Shown here: one piece after another, positions 50,801 through 62,816 of the stretch
Layout of the letters: every line of letters starts with the position of its first letter
Position numbering within the stretch: position 1 is the stretch's first letter
Origin: Hoplostethus atlanticus
Lineage: Eukaryota; Chordata; Actinopteri; Trachichthyiformes; Trachichthyidae
DNA length: 64,000 nt
Assembly: GCA_034670405.1 (NCBI GenBank)
Contig: JAXDDX010000188.1
Location: 558,001-622,000, forward strand
Reading direction: 5' to 3'
The notes under the pieces: model-generated
What the model was told of the DNA's origin: nothing
The model's database searches: none
What the model saw: the letters and a program-made list of their open reading frames with translations, nothing else
Program-made: the position numbers and the translations under genes

Positions 50801-52560
50801 TAAATAGACAGTGTGGATGGCGGAGTTTTTTTTTTTTTCAAAGTTGCAGCTTAGTGCCTGCAGCACTGTTGATGATGTGTACTAATAAAAAAAAAGTTTA
50901 AATTATTGCTTCAAATGGACAGACCTCTATCATCACGCATCATTAGACTGTAATTCCCAGCGTTCCTCAATGTGCATCAAACTCCTACCTGGTGGTAAAC
51001 TCATGCATGGTCATCACCAGGTCTTAGGAACCACGGCAAGGATGCGAGGAACTGAATGCAAGAGAGAGGCGCTCAAAAAAATAAGAAGATCTCTATGAAA
51101 ATGAGCTCCACCCCTTTCAGGGACGTGCGCCTTTTCCTCTCACAAGTAGGACACCCTGCACACTCCATGGCCATTGTAAAGGAAAGAAGAGACAGTCGAT
51201 TTTTGCAGAAGATATGCAGGTTTATTGGATAGAATAAGCTCGTGCATCTGGCAGAGCAGGGGCCCCAATCAAGTCCCTGCATCTATTATCATTTGCCATA
51301 GCACAACTTAATTTGTGATAAATTGTCCGGAATGCTCCCCTGATGATGACATTTTTGGTGATTTGTGCTTGATCTTTGCTCCCTTAGAGAATGATATAAA
51401 AAAAATACAAGACTCACTTAGGCTACAGTGTGGCAAGTGCCTTACCTTGCTACACCCCATTAACACCCATGTGGCAGAGCAAAAAAAAAAAAAGGTGGGC
51501 TGGGATGTGTGATAACATGAAGAAACCTGAGCACATGTACTATTTCTCCACCGGGAGACGGACTTGTTCTGCCAAGATATTATATTGCATGACAGACTCA
51601 ATTTGCCTTTAGAGGACCGGTTATGGTCTAGTTAGACAAGTGTACGGAAATCAGAGTTGCCCAGTCCACAGGTCTTTAATATACTCAGAGCCAAAACTCC
51701 CATTAACAAGGATAACTGCACAGAAATTAATACATTTACACTGGCCTCTTTGGTTGCTATGTCAAATAAAGCCTCAGATATGAGCTAGTGTAGAATAGTG
51801 TAGATACAGTAGAATATCATAGTTGTGCTGTGCAATAATCATATTTTGGCAGCAGAGTGACCTGGAGAAACAGTGTCCAGTTACTGGAAGAAGAGGGTAC
51901 AGGTTTAATGGCTTGTGACTACTTAGGCTGACGTTTCTCTGAGCAAGACGTCATCTTTGCATTATGGGATGTGAAAAATGACCCAGCGATTGACCCCCTG
52001 TGCTGAAACTCATAATCCTACTAACATCATAACACACATCCTATGAGACTTGCCTATGGTTTGCAAAATGCCTATGAAAATCTGTTATGGTGTAATGTGA
52101 CAGACAAGATTTCATCCTTCAAAAAAGTGAATGTCTCAGTCGGGGGCGACTACAATTGCTGCTTACGTTTGAGGCAGCTAATTGAGGACTTGATGAGGCC
52201 CCGAAACGTTTTAACTGACTGGACGTTGGCATCAAAACCCATAAACTTTGAAATAATCCTCCTGGGGAAACAAATGTTTAAAAAAAAACATCTGGGTAAC
52301 ACATTCGCGTCAGAAGCTGTACAAAGTAGGAAATAGAGGAGAGAAAGTAGAGAAAACACCAAAATCTTTGCAGTGGTAAATAAAAACGCAGGGTAAACTA
52401 TGACTTCCAGTCAGTGATCATCATAAGGCAAGCAACCATCAACATAAACAAAATTAAATATGTTAGTTAACTTATGCTTTTTTTCTTCATTAGAAGACCC
52501 TATCCACATATAACTTAACCAGTATATCATATATCATATAACCAGTTTGATACTATTGTA

Positions 52561-52660
52561 TAGGTAGGTAGGTAGGTAGGTAGGTAGGTAGGTACTTTAT
52601 TGATCCCTAGGGGGAAATTTCTTTGTTACAGCAGCCAGACATAGAGTAACACAGGAAATA
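52561..52660 (-). mobile_element. LINE 3' end with (TACC)n tail
   Basis: On the minus strand the sequence reads AAATTTCCCCCTAGGGATCA then ATAAAGTACC and a (TACC)n tail (plus-strand GGTA repeats, 52561-52594). This is the usual 3' end of fish CR1/L2-group LINEs: GGGGATCAATAAAGTA followed by a tetranucleotide repeat. The coding region upstream is absent. Confidence 0.6.
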
Positions 52661-55420
52661 AAGAAATAGAATAAAATATATATATATATATAATATAAAT
52701 GTAAATGCCTAAAAAGGTGGGTAAATTATTCTACAAACAAACAGGTTGGTAGATTATTTTTAAGAGTGGGATTTTTTGTAAAGTCAATCTGTCAGTTGGT
52801 GTCCAGGGAAAAAAGTTGCACTGATAAAAAATGACTTTATTTTGTTCACGTGCCCACACACATAATAATTGTACCCATCCAGTGACTTGCATGTAAAGCA
52901 TCAAGAGTAAACAGACCTGGGGTGTTCATTAGATAGTTATAAATGTGCATGTACTGGACAGGAGACAGCTGGAGAGGGTCAGGGTGCCACCCATCACTGA
53001 GGTTGCAGGGGGTGGATGCAGTGACACAACATGATCACCAATGAGGAGTTGCAGTTACTGGCTATATACCGGTCTGTTGTGTCCAGGCCAGTGTTTTTCC
53101 AAAGTGGGGTCCTTGAGTGGGGTCCTTCCAGAAGGGTCCCCGGAAAAATTAGCAATTATTTCACTCCCTAGAAGTTAGCACAATGACAGCATTATAAGGA
53201 TAAGTCATTTGCCCATAGGTTTCACTCTACACTCTGTCAGTATCACCTCACCTACAGTATATACTACCGTTATATAATTCTCTAACACGTAATATCTAAC
53301 AATAAAAATCTTCTCAAATTGAGTTCCATAGGACTAAATCTTATTAAATGGTGACCATGGTCTAATGTGCAAAAGGATTCTGTGTGATTGGACAGGAGAT
53401 TTGGCTGGCTGCTCATATCTCCCCTTCTTCCTTCTAAGGTCCCCATACTCCAAAAAACAACACCTTGGAATATGTTAGAGATAGTTTCAAAATATACAAA
53501 AATTTTGGATGCTGGAACAGAAAAAAAAAATCCTCTTATTCGATGCTCACAACATACTGTATATCCTCAACTATACCACTGTCATTCTATTTTACCAAAG
53601 GTCTTTAGTGAACAAGACATTTATAATTCGGCACTTTGCGGACCGATTGCCCTACAGCACGCATTAAAACAAAAGACATTTAACGTGTGTAGCAGCTCAG
53701 CATCCACCTCACCACTAGAGCTGGTGGGAGTTTAAATGCTTCGCTCAAGGGACGCGTGTGTGGTAGCACGGTGTCTTCTTTGGGGATTTCAGCAGCCCTT
53801 CCACAAGCCAGATCAGTTCAGTTATTCTCTCCGGGAATCAGTCCAGAGGAGCTCCAGTATATCTAATTTCTGTTGTTTCCTCTTGTCTTCTGCTATGATG
53901 CAGCAGGATGTTTATAGGTATAACCAGGGATGTAGTGAAGGGTAAACCCACTAAAACTCAGGTTGCCCACAATTGTATTTTCAAAATAATTCTAAGAGAA
54001 CGATCTTTAAAGGGTCTTTAAAGAAAAAAAGCATAAAATAATGCATTTCTGATTGGTGGTTGCGATGCCCTCTGATGATCACGACAGAAGGTTATAGTTT
54101 ACCCACCTTTTTGTTTAGCACCGCAGCAGCAACAAATTCAGTTGATTTAAAGGGGCACATCCCAGATTTTTAGAAATTCTTTACAGTTATGCATATGGTT
54201 TAAGACAGTCCAATCAACATTTGTGAAGATGAACATTTATTTTCCAGAGCCAGAAAACAGAGAACTAAGATGCAAACTTGCGGATGTTGTCAGTCTTAGT
54301 TTTCTGATTTCGGGCTTCGTTCTGTTTCGGATGTTGTTTGTGCTCTCACATCTCCATTGTACCTTCTTTGTGGGAATAAGATATAAAAAGTTTTAAATTG
54401 TCCAACAGATTTGACTTTTAAATGAATTCAGTAACTTCTTCGAGCTTTAAAGACATGCAAGGAAGATGAAACATGAAATACATGATTTTTTCCCCCTTCT
54501 AAACAGCGCCTGGCAAAGATATATGAAGGACAACATTAAATGATATAAGTAATTGGTAAAATTCTTTGTCTTCTTCTGTTATTCTCATATAAAGAAAGTC
54601 TTCAGTTAATAAGGCATCAAATCTAAACATGGCTAAGAAATAACCCCTGTAATTATAAGAACATATAATTATATGCACTGTGTTAAAGTGGTATTTTTAT
54701 ATTCCCCCCAGTATGACAGTGTTTCTTTTGTGACAGTGACTTTTTCTTCATCGGGAATAAACAACAATCTGTGACAGCTTTTACATTTTTTAAAGTAGTA
54801 TCTGCACTTCAGTGTCACTAATGTTTCAGGAAAACTGTTTTAAACAGGTTAGGTAGAATACTTGTCTTTATCTGTCTTGTTTTCCTTTTTGTTTCCCTTT
54901 CAGCTACACAATGACACTTGCTTTTCACTTGACCTTGAGGTAGGTGTGGAGCACCATACTCCCAGGATCAGGTGCCCGTGAAACGGATACAGCATTTATC
55001 ACTGAAATGTGCTCCTGTTATAAAGAACTATCTATGCAGTGTGGGCAAAATCGTAGTGCTTGGAGCGAATGGAGTTCCAGTTGGAATTGTGCATCACTGA
55101 TGATGTACGTTTGAGGCAACATTTTCATGCAATGTGCAATGTGAAGCGTTTGCATGTGTGCAATGTCGTACACACAGAGATATAGAGTGTAGGCAGACAG
55201 ATGAAAAGGCATGAGGGCACGCACACTCTGTTTAACGCATGGGCATGAATCTGAAAAAGATCACCCTTCCCCCTAAAACCATACACTTTTGGTGACGTTT
55301 TAAAAAAGCATTATAATGATTTTAAACCAGTACTGTAAAGAAAACAGTATTGTAAATCATGAGATCAACGACATGTTTCACTCTAAAATTAAAAAATATT
55401 GACACTGACTGCAGGCTATG

Positions 55421-55768
55421 TCACATCCGTAGTTTTAAAGATTTCTGTGGCAAAGGGAGGCGCCCAGGGGGCATCCTTACCAGGTGCCTGAACCACCTCA
55501 ACCAGCTCCTTTCAATATGGAGGAGCAGCGGCTCCACAACAAGGTCCTCCATGATCGGTGAGCTCCTCACCCTATCACAAAGAGTAAGGCCAGCCACCCT
55601 GTGATGAAACCTCATCTTGGCTGTTTGCATCTGCGATGTCATTCTTTTGGTCACTATACCCAAAGCTCATGGCCATAGGTGACGGTTGGAACGAAGATCG
55701 ATTGTTTTATGGCTCAACTCTCTCTTCACCACCACTGTCCGATAGAACGCCTGCATTACTACCCGAGG
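55421..55768 (-). mobile_element. LINE RT C-terminal fragment (RTE-like)
   Basis: Minus-strand blocks in order: VMQAFYRTVVVKRELSHKTI, DLRSNRHLWP, then TKRMTSQMQTAKMRFHHRVA, GLTLCDRVRSS, VEPLLLHIERSWLRWFRHL and VRMPPGRLP. This is the C-terminal region of a non-LTR reverse transcriptase frequent in fish (family form MSFLRRVAGLSLRDRVRSS and LLLHIERSQLRWFGHLVRMP). One stop lies between the first and second parts; the catalytic core is absent. Clade assignment to RTE is tentative. Confidence 0.7.
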
Positions 55769-57689
55769 GACCTAACCGGCGGAAAATCTTGCGATCCTTC
55801 TTACCCTGGCTTGTAAATTTCCAAATCCACAAAACACATGTACACAGGATAAGCAAATTCCCATGCCCCCTCCATTATCTGCGAGAGGGCAAAAATAAGA
55901 AAGTAATAGAAGTTAGAAGTTTCTCTAATGCAAAGGGGAAACTGTCAGATAAAAGACTACCTTGATGAAGAGGCAATTTTAACAGCATCAGAGTAGCCTG
56001 TCAAAAGTTTAGGAAGATGGTATAATGCAAACATTGCAGGCAAGGAAGAGATTCAGGGGCTGAGACAGGATGTGGTATGAGGTTTAGACTGCAAAGGCAA
56101 GTCAATGCCATGGTGTCGACAGCTCATATGTTAGGAAATTGCCCTAACAGTGCAGCATTATATGGGAAGAGGGACCCTGAGTTCCCTCTCTCTAGCCTAA
56201 CAGACATATTCAAATGTCCAAAGGTAAGAAACCCTACAGATGCAGTTCAGCGAGCACAATCAGCACTTAAGACCAGCAGGGATAAAAAAGGGCAAATGCA
56301 ATAAGGTCATAAAGTGCAAGCAAACCTGCATTGAACAAATCTACATTGTAAGAAATGAGGAAGTTGGTGGTGAAGTAAATATCTCATGAGGAGGAAGTGG
56401 CAAGTGTGATGTCTCTCCGTCTCAGCCCGATTTGATATGAATCTCAATTTGTCGTTATCAATTCATCACAGGATATATATCTTTGAGCGGGTCAATGATT
56501 TGATAAGATGCATTCATTTCTTATTTGATCTGATACAATTTGATTTGATTCCAAATAATAGTCTTTGACAAGAGCATTGGTGATTTTAACATGAATCTCC
56601 TCAAAAGCAAAACTCTAATGGCAGATATTTTGAACACCATATTCTCTAATTATTTGCACCCTCATTTTTAAACCAACCAGACTAATTTCATTTATTTTCT
56701 ATTCTAATACACAATTTTACTAGCTCTGAGTAATGTGTAAGTATTGCATCTTCCATTTTACTGAAGATTCAATGCGAGAGTCAGACAGGAGGGAATGGAA
56801 AGATTCTCAAAGTGTAGAATGGTCAACACAAGAAATGAGGATCAACCTTTCCATAGATGCTTCGTCTTAGTAATATGCACAAAATCCTTGGATTACCCAG
56901 GCCTCCAGAAACCTGTCAGTAATTAATTAGGAAATAATTATAGAGCAAATTCATTGAATCCCACTGTTTCTAAGAAATGCAGAAATATACGTTGACAAAG
57001 AGGGCCAACATGCCTAAAAAGGCCTAGATGTTGTTCTACCCACCATTATACACACATACCATGAAATAACCCTGCATCCCCAGAGCCACCCATGTAATTA
57101 TCTGCTGATAGAATCATATTGATAGGCCTCTTTGCCTCTGGCATTTGAAACGCTATGCCTTCAGACCCCACATTTCTGTGGCTATTTTTGTTTTTGGGGT
57201 TTTTGGGCTTATGTTTGCCCAATATGCTTCATTTGCTATTAAAATACTCAGAGGGCTTTGAGGATGGTAATACTCTGTGAAGGTGTTGTTGTAACCTCCT
57301 TTTAGATATAATTATAATTTTCTTATCCCTCAACTATAAAAAAAGAAGCATATTTTGAGATTTAAAGTACCCAGGATACTTGTGGAGTAGCCGTTTGATC
57401 ATTAACACTGGCATTTTTATTTGAGAGCAATAACTGTACATAATGCTAATAGAATGCAACGCATTTACTATGTATTGTTTTCTACTAAAGACAGGCAGAA
57501 ATTGTCAAAATACACTCTAAAATGTTCTTTAAGACCACAAAACTATCAAGAGGCAATACATAATATTCAGCGCAATTATTTCAACTGTGTAATATAACAT
57601 ATTGTGGATTTGTAGTTTTATTATATATTCCATACTGATATAATCAAGCATTGCCTAAATCATTTTTAGCTCTCCATTTACTCAACTCA

Positions 57690-57870
57690 ACTCAAACTTG
57701 TCATTGCCTCATTTAATGACCAATCACCTTCTAAAACTAACCTGGGCTTGACCAATCAGGGAGGGGCTGCTGTCATCCCCCCTATCAACATCCAAATGCA
57801 TTTTGCAGTGTTTTGACAGGGGAGCTCGCGGTTACTATGGCCTCGCGGTGTGTGTGTGCGCGTAAGTGCG
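57690..57870 (+). promoter_or_regulatory. mapkap1: Candidate mapkap1 promoter and 5' exon
   Basis: Contains ACCAATCA boxes (57719 and 57749 regions), a GC box-like GGGAGGGGCTG, TGTCATC and TTTTGACAGGGG (TGACAG is the MEIS/PREP core), then a CpG-dense stretch. A consensus donor GTAAGT lies at 57862-57867 after GTGTGTGTGCGC. Vertebrate MAPKAP1 begins with a non-coding first exon, so this is a reasonable place for it, about 3.1 kb before the coding-exon acceptor at 60971. Unproven. Confidence 0.3.
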
Positions 57871-60800
57871 CGCGCGCGGCTGCACTACAAGGCACAGTAT
57901 TTGGCAGAGCCAGCGGCCCGTGCAAGCAGGCACTGTACATGATGATCAAGTCATACATAGATTTCTCAACCCCCGGCTATGCTTTGTTTTTAGTTATTCC
58001 TCATATTTAAATAGATTAATAAAAAACGGATGCACCTTTCTTGCTCTTCAGTCTGCCACTGCAGCACAAAGTACCTCTATGCCTTTTAATTTCTATAATG
58101 AATCAACAGCCACCAAACAGGATGCTTTGGCTACAGAGTCCATTTTATTAACCACCAAAAGGCATTTGAATGCACTGACAAGTCGCATTTACAACTTCAT
58201 ACCTGGGAAGTAGGAACTGAGCTTTGTTAGTTTTCATATTACTTAGAGCTATCATTGCTTTAACTTGCTGTTGCCTTTTCCTTTCATTTTATCTAAATGT
58301 GATTCCTCACTATCACTCCCCTTGTTATTTTTCATATTAATCTGAACTATCATTGGTACATCTGGATGTCAGTCGGTGTCTGTATCGTTCTGTACAGAGC
58401 ACTGGTATAGAGTCCTCAACAGGAACTGCATCTGTCAATAGAGGACAGACAACTACTGAGATAGCTACATGGTGCTGGTGTTTTATTGTGATTTTGGCAG
58501 AGTCAGTTATGCTGATATTATCAATGAAAGCAGTCGTTGTCACTACTGGGAATATGCACAGATAATACGGAGTACTGTGGATATTTCGTTTCCTCGACGG
58601 ATGCATAAAGGTGGGATACATTCATTACTAACTAGCAAATAGCCTGGGAGGCTATGGTAGCAGCTAACCACAGCCAGCTAGCTAGCTAACATAGCTGTAC
58701 TACAGATGGGCTACAGATGGGCCTAACTATAGCCTTGACGTTAGCCAAGGGTCTACATTAGTCAACGTTATATCCGACCGATGCCATTTCTGATGAGTGG
58801 AGACATTTATACTTAAAACGTGTTGAGTTGCAGTGCTGAGTAACTACCTTGCTGCTAGGTGGGAGCTTTATTTTCAGCAAGTAAATGTTAAGTTTATAAT
58901 CTGTAGTGAGTCAGGTAAACAGTTAGCCAAGCTCAATTAGCTAACATTAAGCTACCTAGTGAACTAACGCTAGCTAACCAGATTGTTGAAGGTATTTACT
59001 AATATTCAGAACAATCACCAAACGTTAGCCACTTCTGCCTTTATAAAAACTGAGTATGAAGTTGGCAATAACGTTGACATGAATTGTCTCAAGTGACAAA
59101 GCATGCATTTCAAGAATATGAGAGCTCACTGTTAAGATAGTTTAGCATTAGCCACGGCTAGCTTCGAGAGGACAACCTCTCTGATGTTAGCTTACTTTCA
59201 AACAAGCGAAAAATCAATTAAAACTATCAAAGATGGTTTTAACATTAACTGGCTGGCTAGTTGGCATTAGTTTGCTAACCTTAGATCAAGTCCTAGCCTA
59301 ATTAGCTGCACCAGCCTGCTTTTCAGATGCTGTCTCAGGCTAACGTAGCTCCATAGGGTAGCATTGATTTGTCCTTGCTTGCAGCACATATCTTCATGTT
59401 GAAACTGTCAACAGCTTTGTGTTCACAATGTAAATACTCAGGGTAGTTAAACAGGTTTTTAACCATAATGCATGTAGTTAGTGGTCAATAAAAGTGTGCA
59501 AAGCTGTCGTTGTATCATGTGGATTGATTGTTTTTAACATCTAAGTTTAATGAGTGGATATTATAACTCCAACTCACTGTTTTGAGTGATTTGATTCCAT
59601 TCACAAGCACAACCAAATTAAAATTTGAGTCAATGGCAGTGTCACATGCATGCACCTCTGCAGGAATTAGTCCAAATCACTCAAAACTTTGGGCAGTGGC
59701 AATATCAAATCTGTTGGCAGATGTGGCTTATAGGAAAATATTGAATGAATGCCATTGTATTTTCTATATTCATAATCTAGGTTGTCATTGTAGGAAGGGC
59801 TGTTTCACCTATGTTGCTATTTATGAATGTATGCCTAAAGAAGTTATTATAAACATTAAATTTAACCAATTATGGACTATCGCGAACATGACATCTTACT
59901 TTGCCCAGCCACAATTCAGCGATTGATTTGGAGGAACCTATGCGGCTGATGAACCTGAAATGTAGCTTAATTGTAATGTTAATTATGGGGTTTTGTAATT
60001 CAGTGCTTTTTAGGTACCAAGTGGATTACATCGCTACTACAGAGTTCAGAACAACAACTCATTCAGTTCCAACTTTTGATGCTTTATTCTTAGACAGATA
60101 TGTTGCTAGAGAAATTCATTCACTCTTCTCACAGCCTGTAGCGCTATTTATGTTTCAGCTTTACTTGTGATTGGTGAAGCGTAATTTACACCCAATGCTA
60201 TTAGCTTTTCATTTACCAGACACAACACATTTGACTTCATCGGTGTTGTTTTTCAACTTCACAGAATTCCCAGAAAGCAACGTCACGAGTACTTATGACT
60301 TTCTCAGTATTAGATATGCTGACATGCTAATGTTAACTATATTTACAATTAAACATGAATACACAACTAAACATGTATTATGGATTATCAACATTTTTGT
60401 TTATGCAATTAATAGTATAATACTGGTACATTGCCCGCTGTAGTTGAAAATAGTCTAGTGCAGTAAAACAATTTTGTTCCTCAAAACATAAAGACTAATA
60501 ATCATGATTAATAATTGGAATCACAAAATCTACAAAATAATAGATGTTACCCATAACTGTGCAGCCCCACTTCCTTGCTGCCATTTGCTAATCAGACAAA
60601 GGTGCTAAAATTGTTAGCTAACAACAAGATGTTAACGTTAGCATCGTCTTGCATAATCTACCTTTTTTTCCGACAGGCAAGATCCACTTGACATGACCAT
60701 AAGTCATGTTATACTTCAGCCAACACTGGTCTAGCCCCATTCACCCCCTGATGTATGTTCCCCTTAGCCCTTAGCTCTACCTTACGCTGGTGGTGGGAGA

Positions 60801-60971
60801 TTAGGTTATATGTTTGACTTAAGTATGTCTTTCCAATATAATATATCATGTAATTTTATGGTGACTTAAACTTGTGACGCCTACATTGTTTACAGTGAGT
60901 TATACAGTTTTAATAACAATGTCTTATTGCCAGCCTGCACCATGTAATGACTCTTAACTCTTCCCAAACAG
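57871..60971 (+). other. mapkap1: Probable mapkap1 5' intron or upstream DNA
   Basis: AT-rich DNA with many GCTAGC/GTTAGC words (58.66-59.35 kb). Open frames at 59582-59926, 59901-60170 and 60171-60443 resemble nothing known, and I treat them as chance. Pyrimidine-rich DNA and an AG at 60970-60971 mark the acceptor before the mapkap1 coding exon. Confidence 0.45.
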
Positions 60972-61208
60972 GCAAACACACATTTCCTATCATGGCGCAG
61001 AGAAAATAACCCAGACAAGAAGCTCTCCACTTCTCATCAACCCACTGATTAAACACTTTCACAGAGAAAGTAAAAGGGAGGAAGAGAGGGAGAGACGGAG
61101 GGGGAGATTGTCATTGTCAGAGGAGGAGGAATAAACAAGTAGACAGGAAAGAGGGTGGGACGACAACAAAAACCCTCGAAAGCTAAAAAACCTAGCCTTG
61201 AAAACGAA
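60972..61208 (+). other. mapkap1: mapkap1 5' UTR part of the first coding exon
   Basis: Follows acceptor CCCAAACAG (AG at 60970-60971). It contains a five-codon upstream reading frame, ATGGCGCAGAGAAAATAA, at 60992-61009. A GA-rich segment with GAGAGGGAGAGACGGAGGGG follows near 61083. The exact exon start is inferred from the acceptor only. Confidence 0.5.
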
Positions 61209-61491
61209 ATGGCTTTCTTGGACAACCCGGCCATTATTTTGGCCCACATCCGCCAGTCTCATGTGACCAGTGATGACACGGGCATGTGCGAGATGGTACT
61301 AATCGACCAGGACGTGGATCTGGAGAAGTGCCAGCTGGCTTTGGTGCCTGGCAGCAGCTGTGGGTCAATGGGGTCGGGCTCCCTGAGCGAGGGGGGCAGC
61401 AGCATAGGGGACAATCATGGCTGTGACCTCTCCCAGTCCATGGACATCACCTCAAGCTGGGACTTTGGCATCCGCCGACGCTCCAACACAG
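61209..61491 (+). CDS. mapkap1: mapkap1 (SIN1, mTORC2 subunit) first coding exon
   Basis: Encodes residues 1-94 plus one base of SIN1, the scaffold subunit of mTOR complex 2 that recruits AKT and other kinases through its CRIM and PH domains (downstream, outside the window). The start [20 protein letters not shown] and [19 protein letters not shown] are almost identical to vertebrate SIN1, as is the end [18 protein letters not shown]. Between them lies a Gly/Ser-rich stretch (about residues 42-73: [20 protein letters not shown], then [11 protein letters not shown]) that differs from the mammalian sequence. The ATG has G at -3 and +4. The donor is AACACAG/GTAGGC. The gene runs head to head with pbx3, as in human 9q33.3. 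Confidence 0.94.
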
Positions 61492-61844
61492 GTAGGCTAG
61501 TCCGTTGGGTCTAGCTGGTTGCAGGACAAGCTTTCTAGTCTACTCTCCTTCCATGCTGGAAGGGGGGGGGACCAGATAGAAAGCATGTCCTGCTGTTGTT
61601 TGTGGGGGTTCATGTGTCAAATCTGGGTCAGTGGTTTAGCGAGGCGTAAGGGAAATTGTGTGGTCTTGGAGGATGCAGCAGCAACACCACAGCTTGTTGC
61701 TGCACAGGTGGAAAGCATGGGTTTAGATCGGAATTCACTTTCTGAATGTCATTACTGTCTATGAGGTTACACCAGCTCAGATCACATGAACAGTGATTAA
61801 TGCCAATTCCAATGTATGCCAATGCATTTTTCAAATCAAGCAAG

Positions 61845-62816
61845 TAGAGGTGCACCGATAGTATCTGTAGTATCAGAATCAGTGCTGATCCAATTCCCTT
61901 TAATGAGCCACGCTACGGCGCAATAAAATACTTTTGCAGTGCAAGGAAAAATGTTTGCAGTGTTGCGATTCTTTGATCTCAGTAAAGCAATGTTCCAGTT
62001 GTGCAAAGCTAAGGTGTCTGGCATTGTTGACAGTAGTGGAGAGCTGGAGCAGCTCCCTCAAAGCAGACAGAGATAGCCAGTCAGAATAATACCAGTGACT
62101 GCCTTGAAGAAATAAGAATACAATTTGGCACTGACACTTTTGGAAAAAACAATAATTACACAATGCTGGTATGTATGAGTCCCCCTGAAATATATTCACT
62201 TAGGGTCTTTGTATTACTCAAAAAACTGCAACACATGCTCATCAATATGTGTTGTTTTTTTCCTGACATTTTTTATTCTGGCCGCTTTGATACTGGTAGG
62301 AGAACCAGGATGGAAATGTCGCTGTTTCTGACAAAGAATATTCTTCTCATTACATTACATTACAGTCAATTAGCAGACGCTTTTATCCCAAGCGACTTAC
62401 AATAAGTGCATTCAACATAGGTAGGCAAGAGAACTACTAGTCACCAGAAATCGTAAGTGCATCTCCTCCCCAAACAAGCATCTAAGAGCATAACCAGTGC
62501 TAAAGTAAAAGTGCATTATATATATATATTTTAATATAAACAAAGCAAATAAGTGAGAGGAAGTAAGAGGAAGGGTTAGGGTAGTATTGTAGTATTCTCA
62601 TTTTTTGTTATTCTAATTTTCTTTTATTTCATTGAGGATTGTTACACAGTGCATATCTTGATCAAATTAAGCACTTGTTCTTGTAATTGTTTATAATAGG
62701 CAGATACTAAGTGTAGTAAAGTGGAGGAAATGTTAATTGAGTGGTACTCGTATTGGCTGATCTACTAAATAAAGTACTCATATCAGTTCTGAAAAATTTG
62801 TATCGGTGCAGCTCTA
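61845..62816 (+). mobile_element. hAT transposon with 8-bp target duplication in mapkap1 intron
   Basis: A 972-bp element with ends TAGAGGTGCACCGATA (61845-61860) and TATCGGTGCAGCTCTA (62801-62816), inverted with one mismatch. Flanks CAAGCAAG (61837-61844) and CAAGCAAT (62817-62824) match at seven of eight positions. Near 61950-62030 a plus-strand frame reads FAVLRFFDLSKAMFQLCKAK, a decayed start of a BED-finger transposase. The catalytic region is absent. Confidence 0.88.
62338..62540 (+). repeat. Fish interspersed repeat (ATTACATTACA / GACGCTTTTATCC type) inside the hAT element
   Basis: Contains CATTACATTACATTACAGTC then AGCAGACGCTTTTATCCCAA and GCGACTTACAATAAGTGCAT, a phrase very common in fish genomes. 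It sits inside the hAT copy, so it inserted there or is carried by it. Exact class (SINE or other non-autonomous element) is uncertain. Confidence 0.7.

Larger units (their letters stand above)
50801..57680. other. Intergenic / far-upstream DNA between pbx3 and mapkap1
   Basis: Mostly AT-rich with a (GGTA)n LINE tail at 52.56 kb, a repeat-like GTGTTTTTCCAAAGTGGGGT phrase at 53.09 kb, and an RTE-like LINE tail at 55.4-55.8 kb. Frames at 53388-53735 and 55776-55965 resemble no family I know. No exon supported. Confidence 0.6.

Noticed and set aside
52185-52215. Hammerhead-ribozyme-like core (TTGATGAG...CGAAACG)
   Set aside because: The invariant C of CTGATGA is T here, stem II would have only two base pairs, and no flanking stems I and III pair convincingly. 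Probably chance.
53388-53945. Adjacent plus-strand frames of 115 and 69 codons
   Set aside because: No family recognised, no repeat ends or splice sites, so no gene is claimed.
59582-60443. Three adjacent plus-strand frames upstream of mapkap1
   Set aside because: No recognisable domain, no convincing splice links, and codon content typical of AT-rich non-coding DNA.
61155-61208. In-frame GTG extension upstream of the SIN1 start
   Set aside because: Family proteins begin at MAFLDNP, and the ATG at 61209 has a good context. GTG initiation is unlikely.
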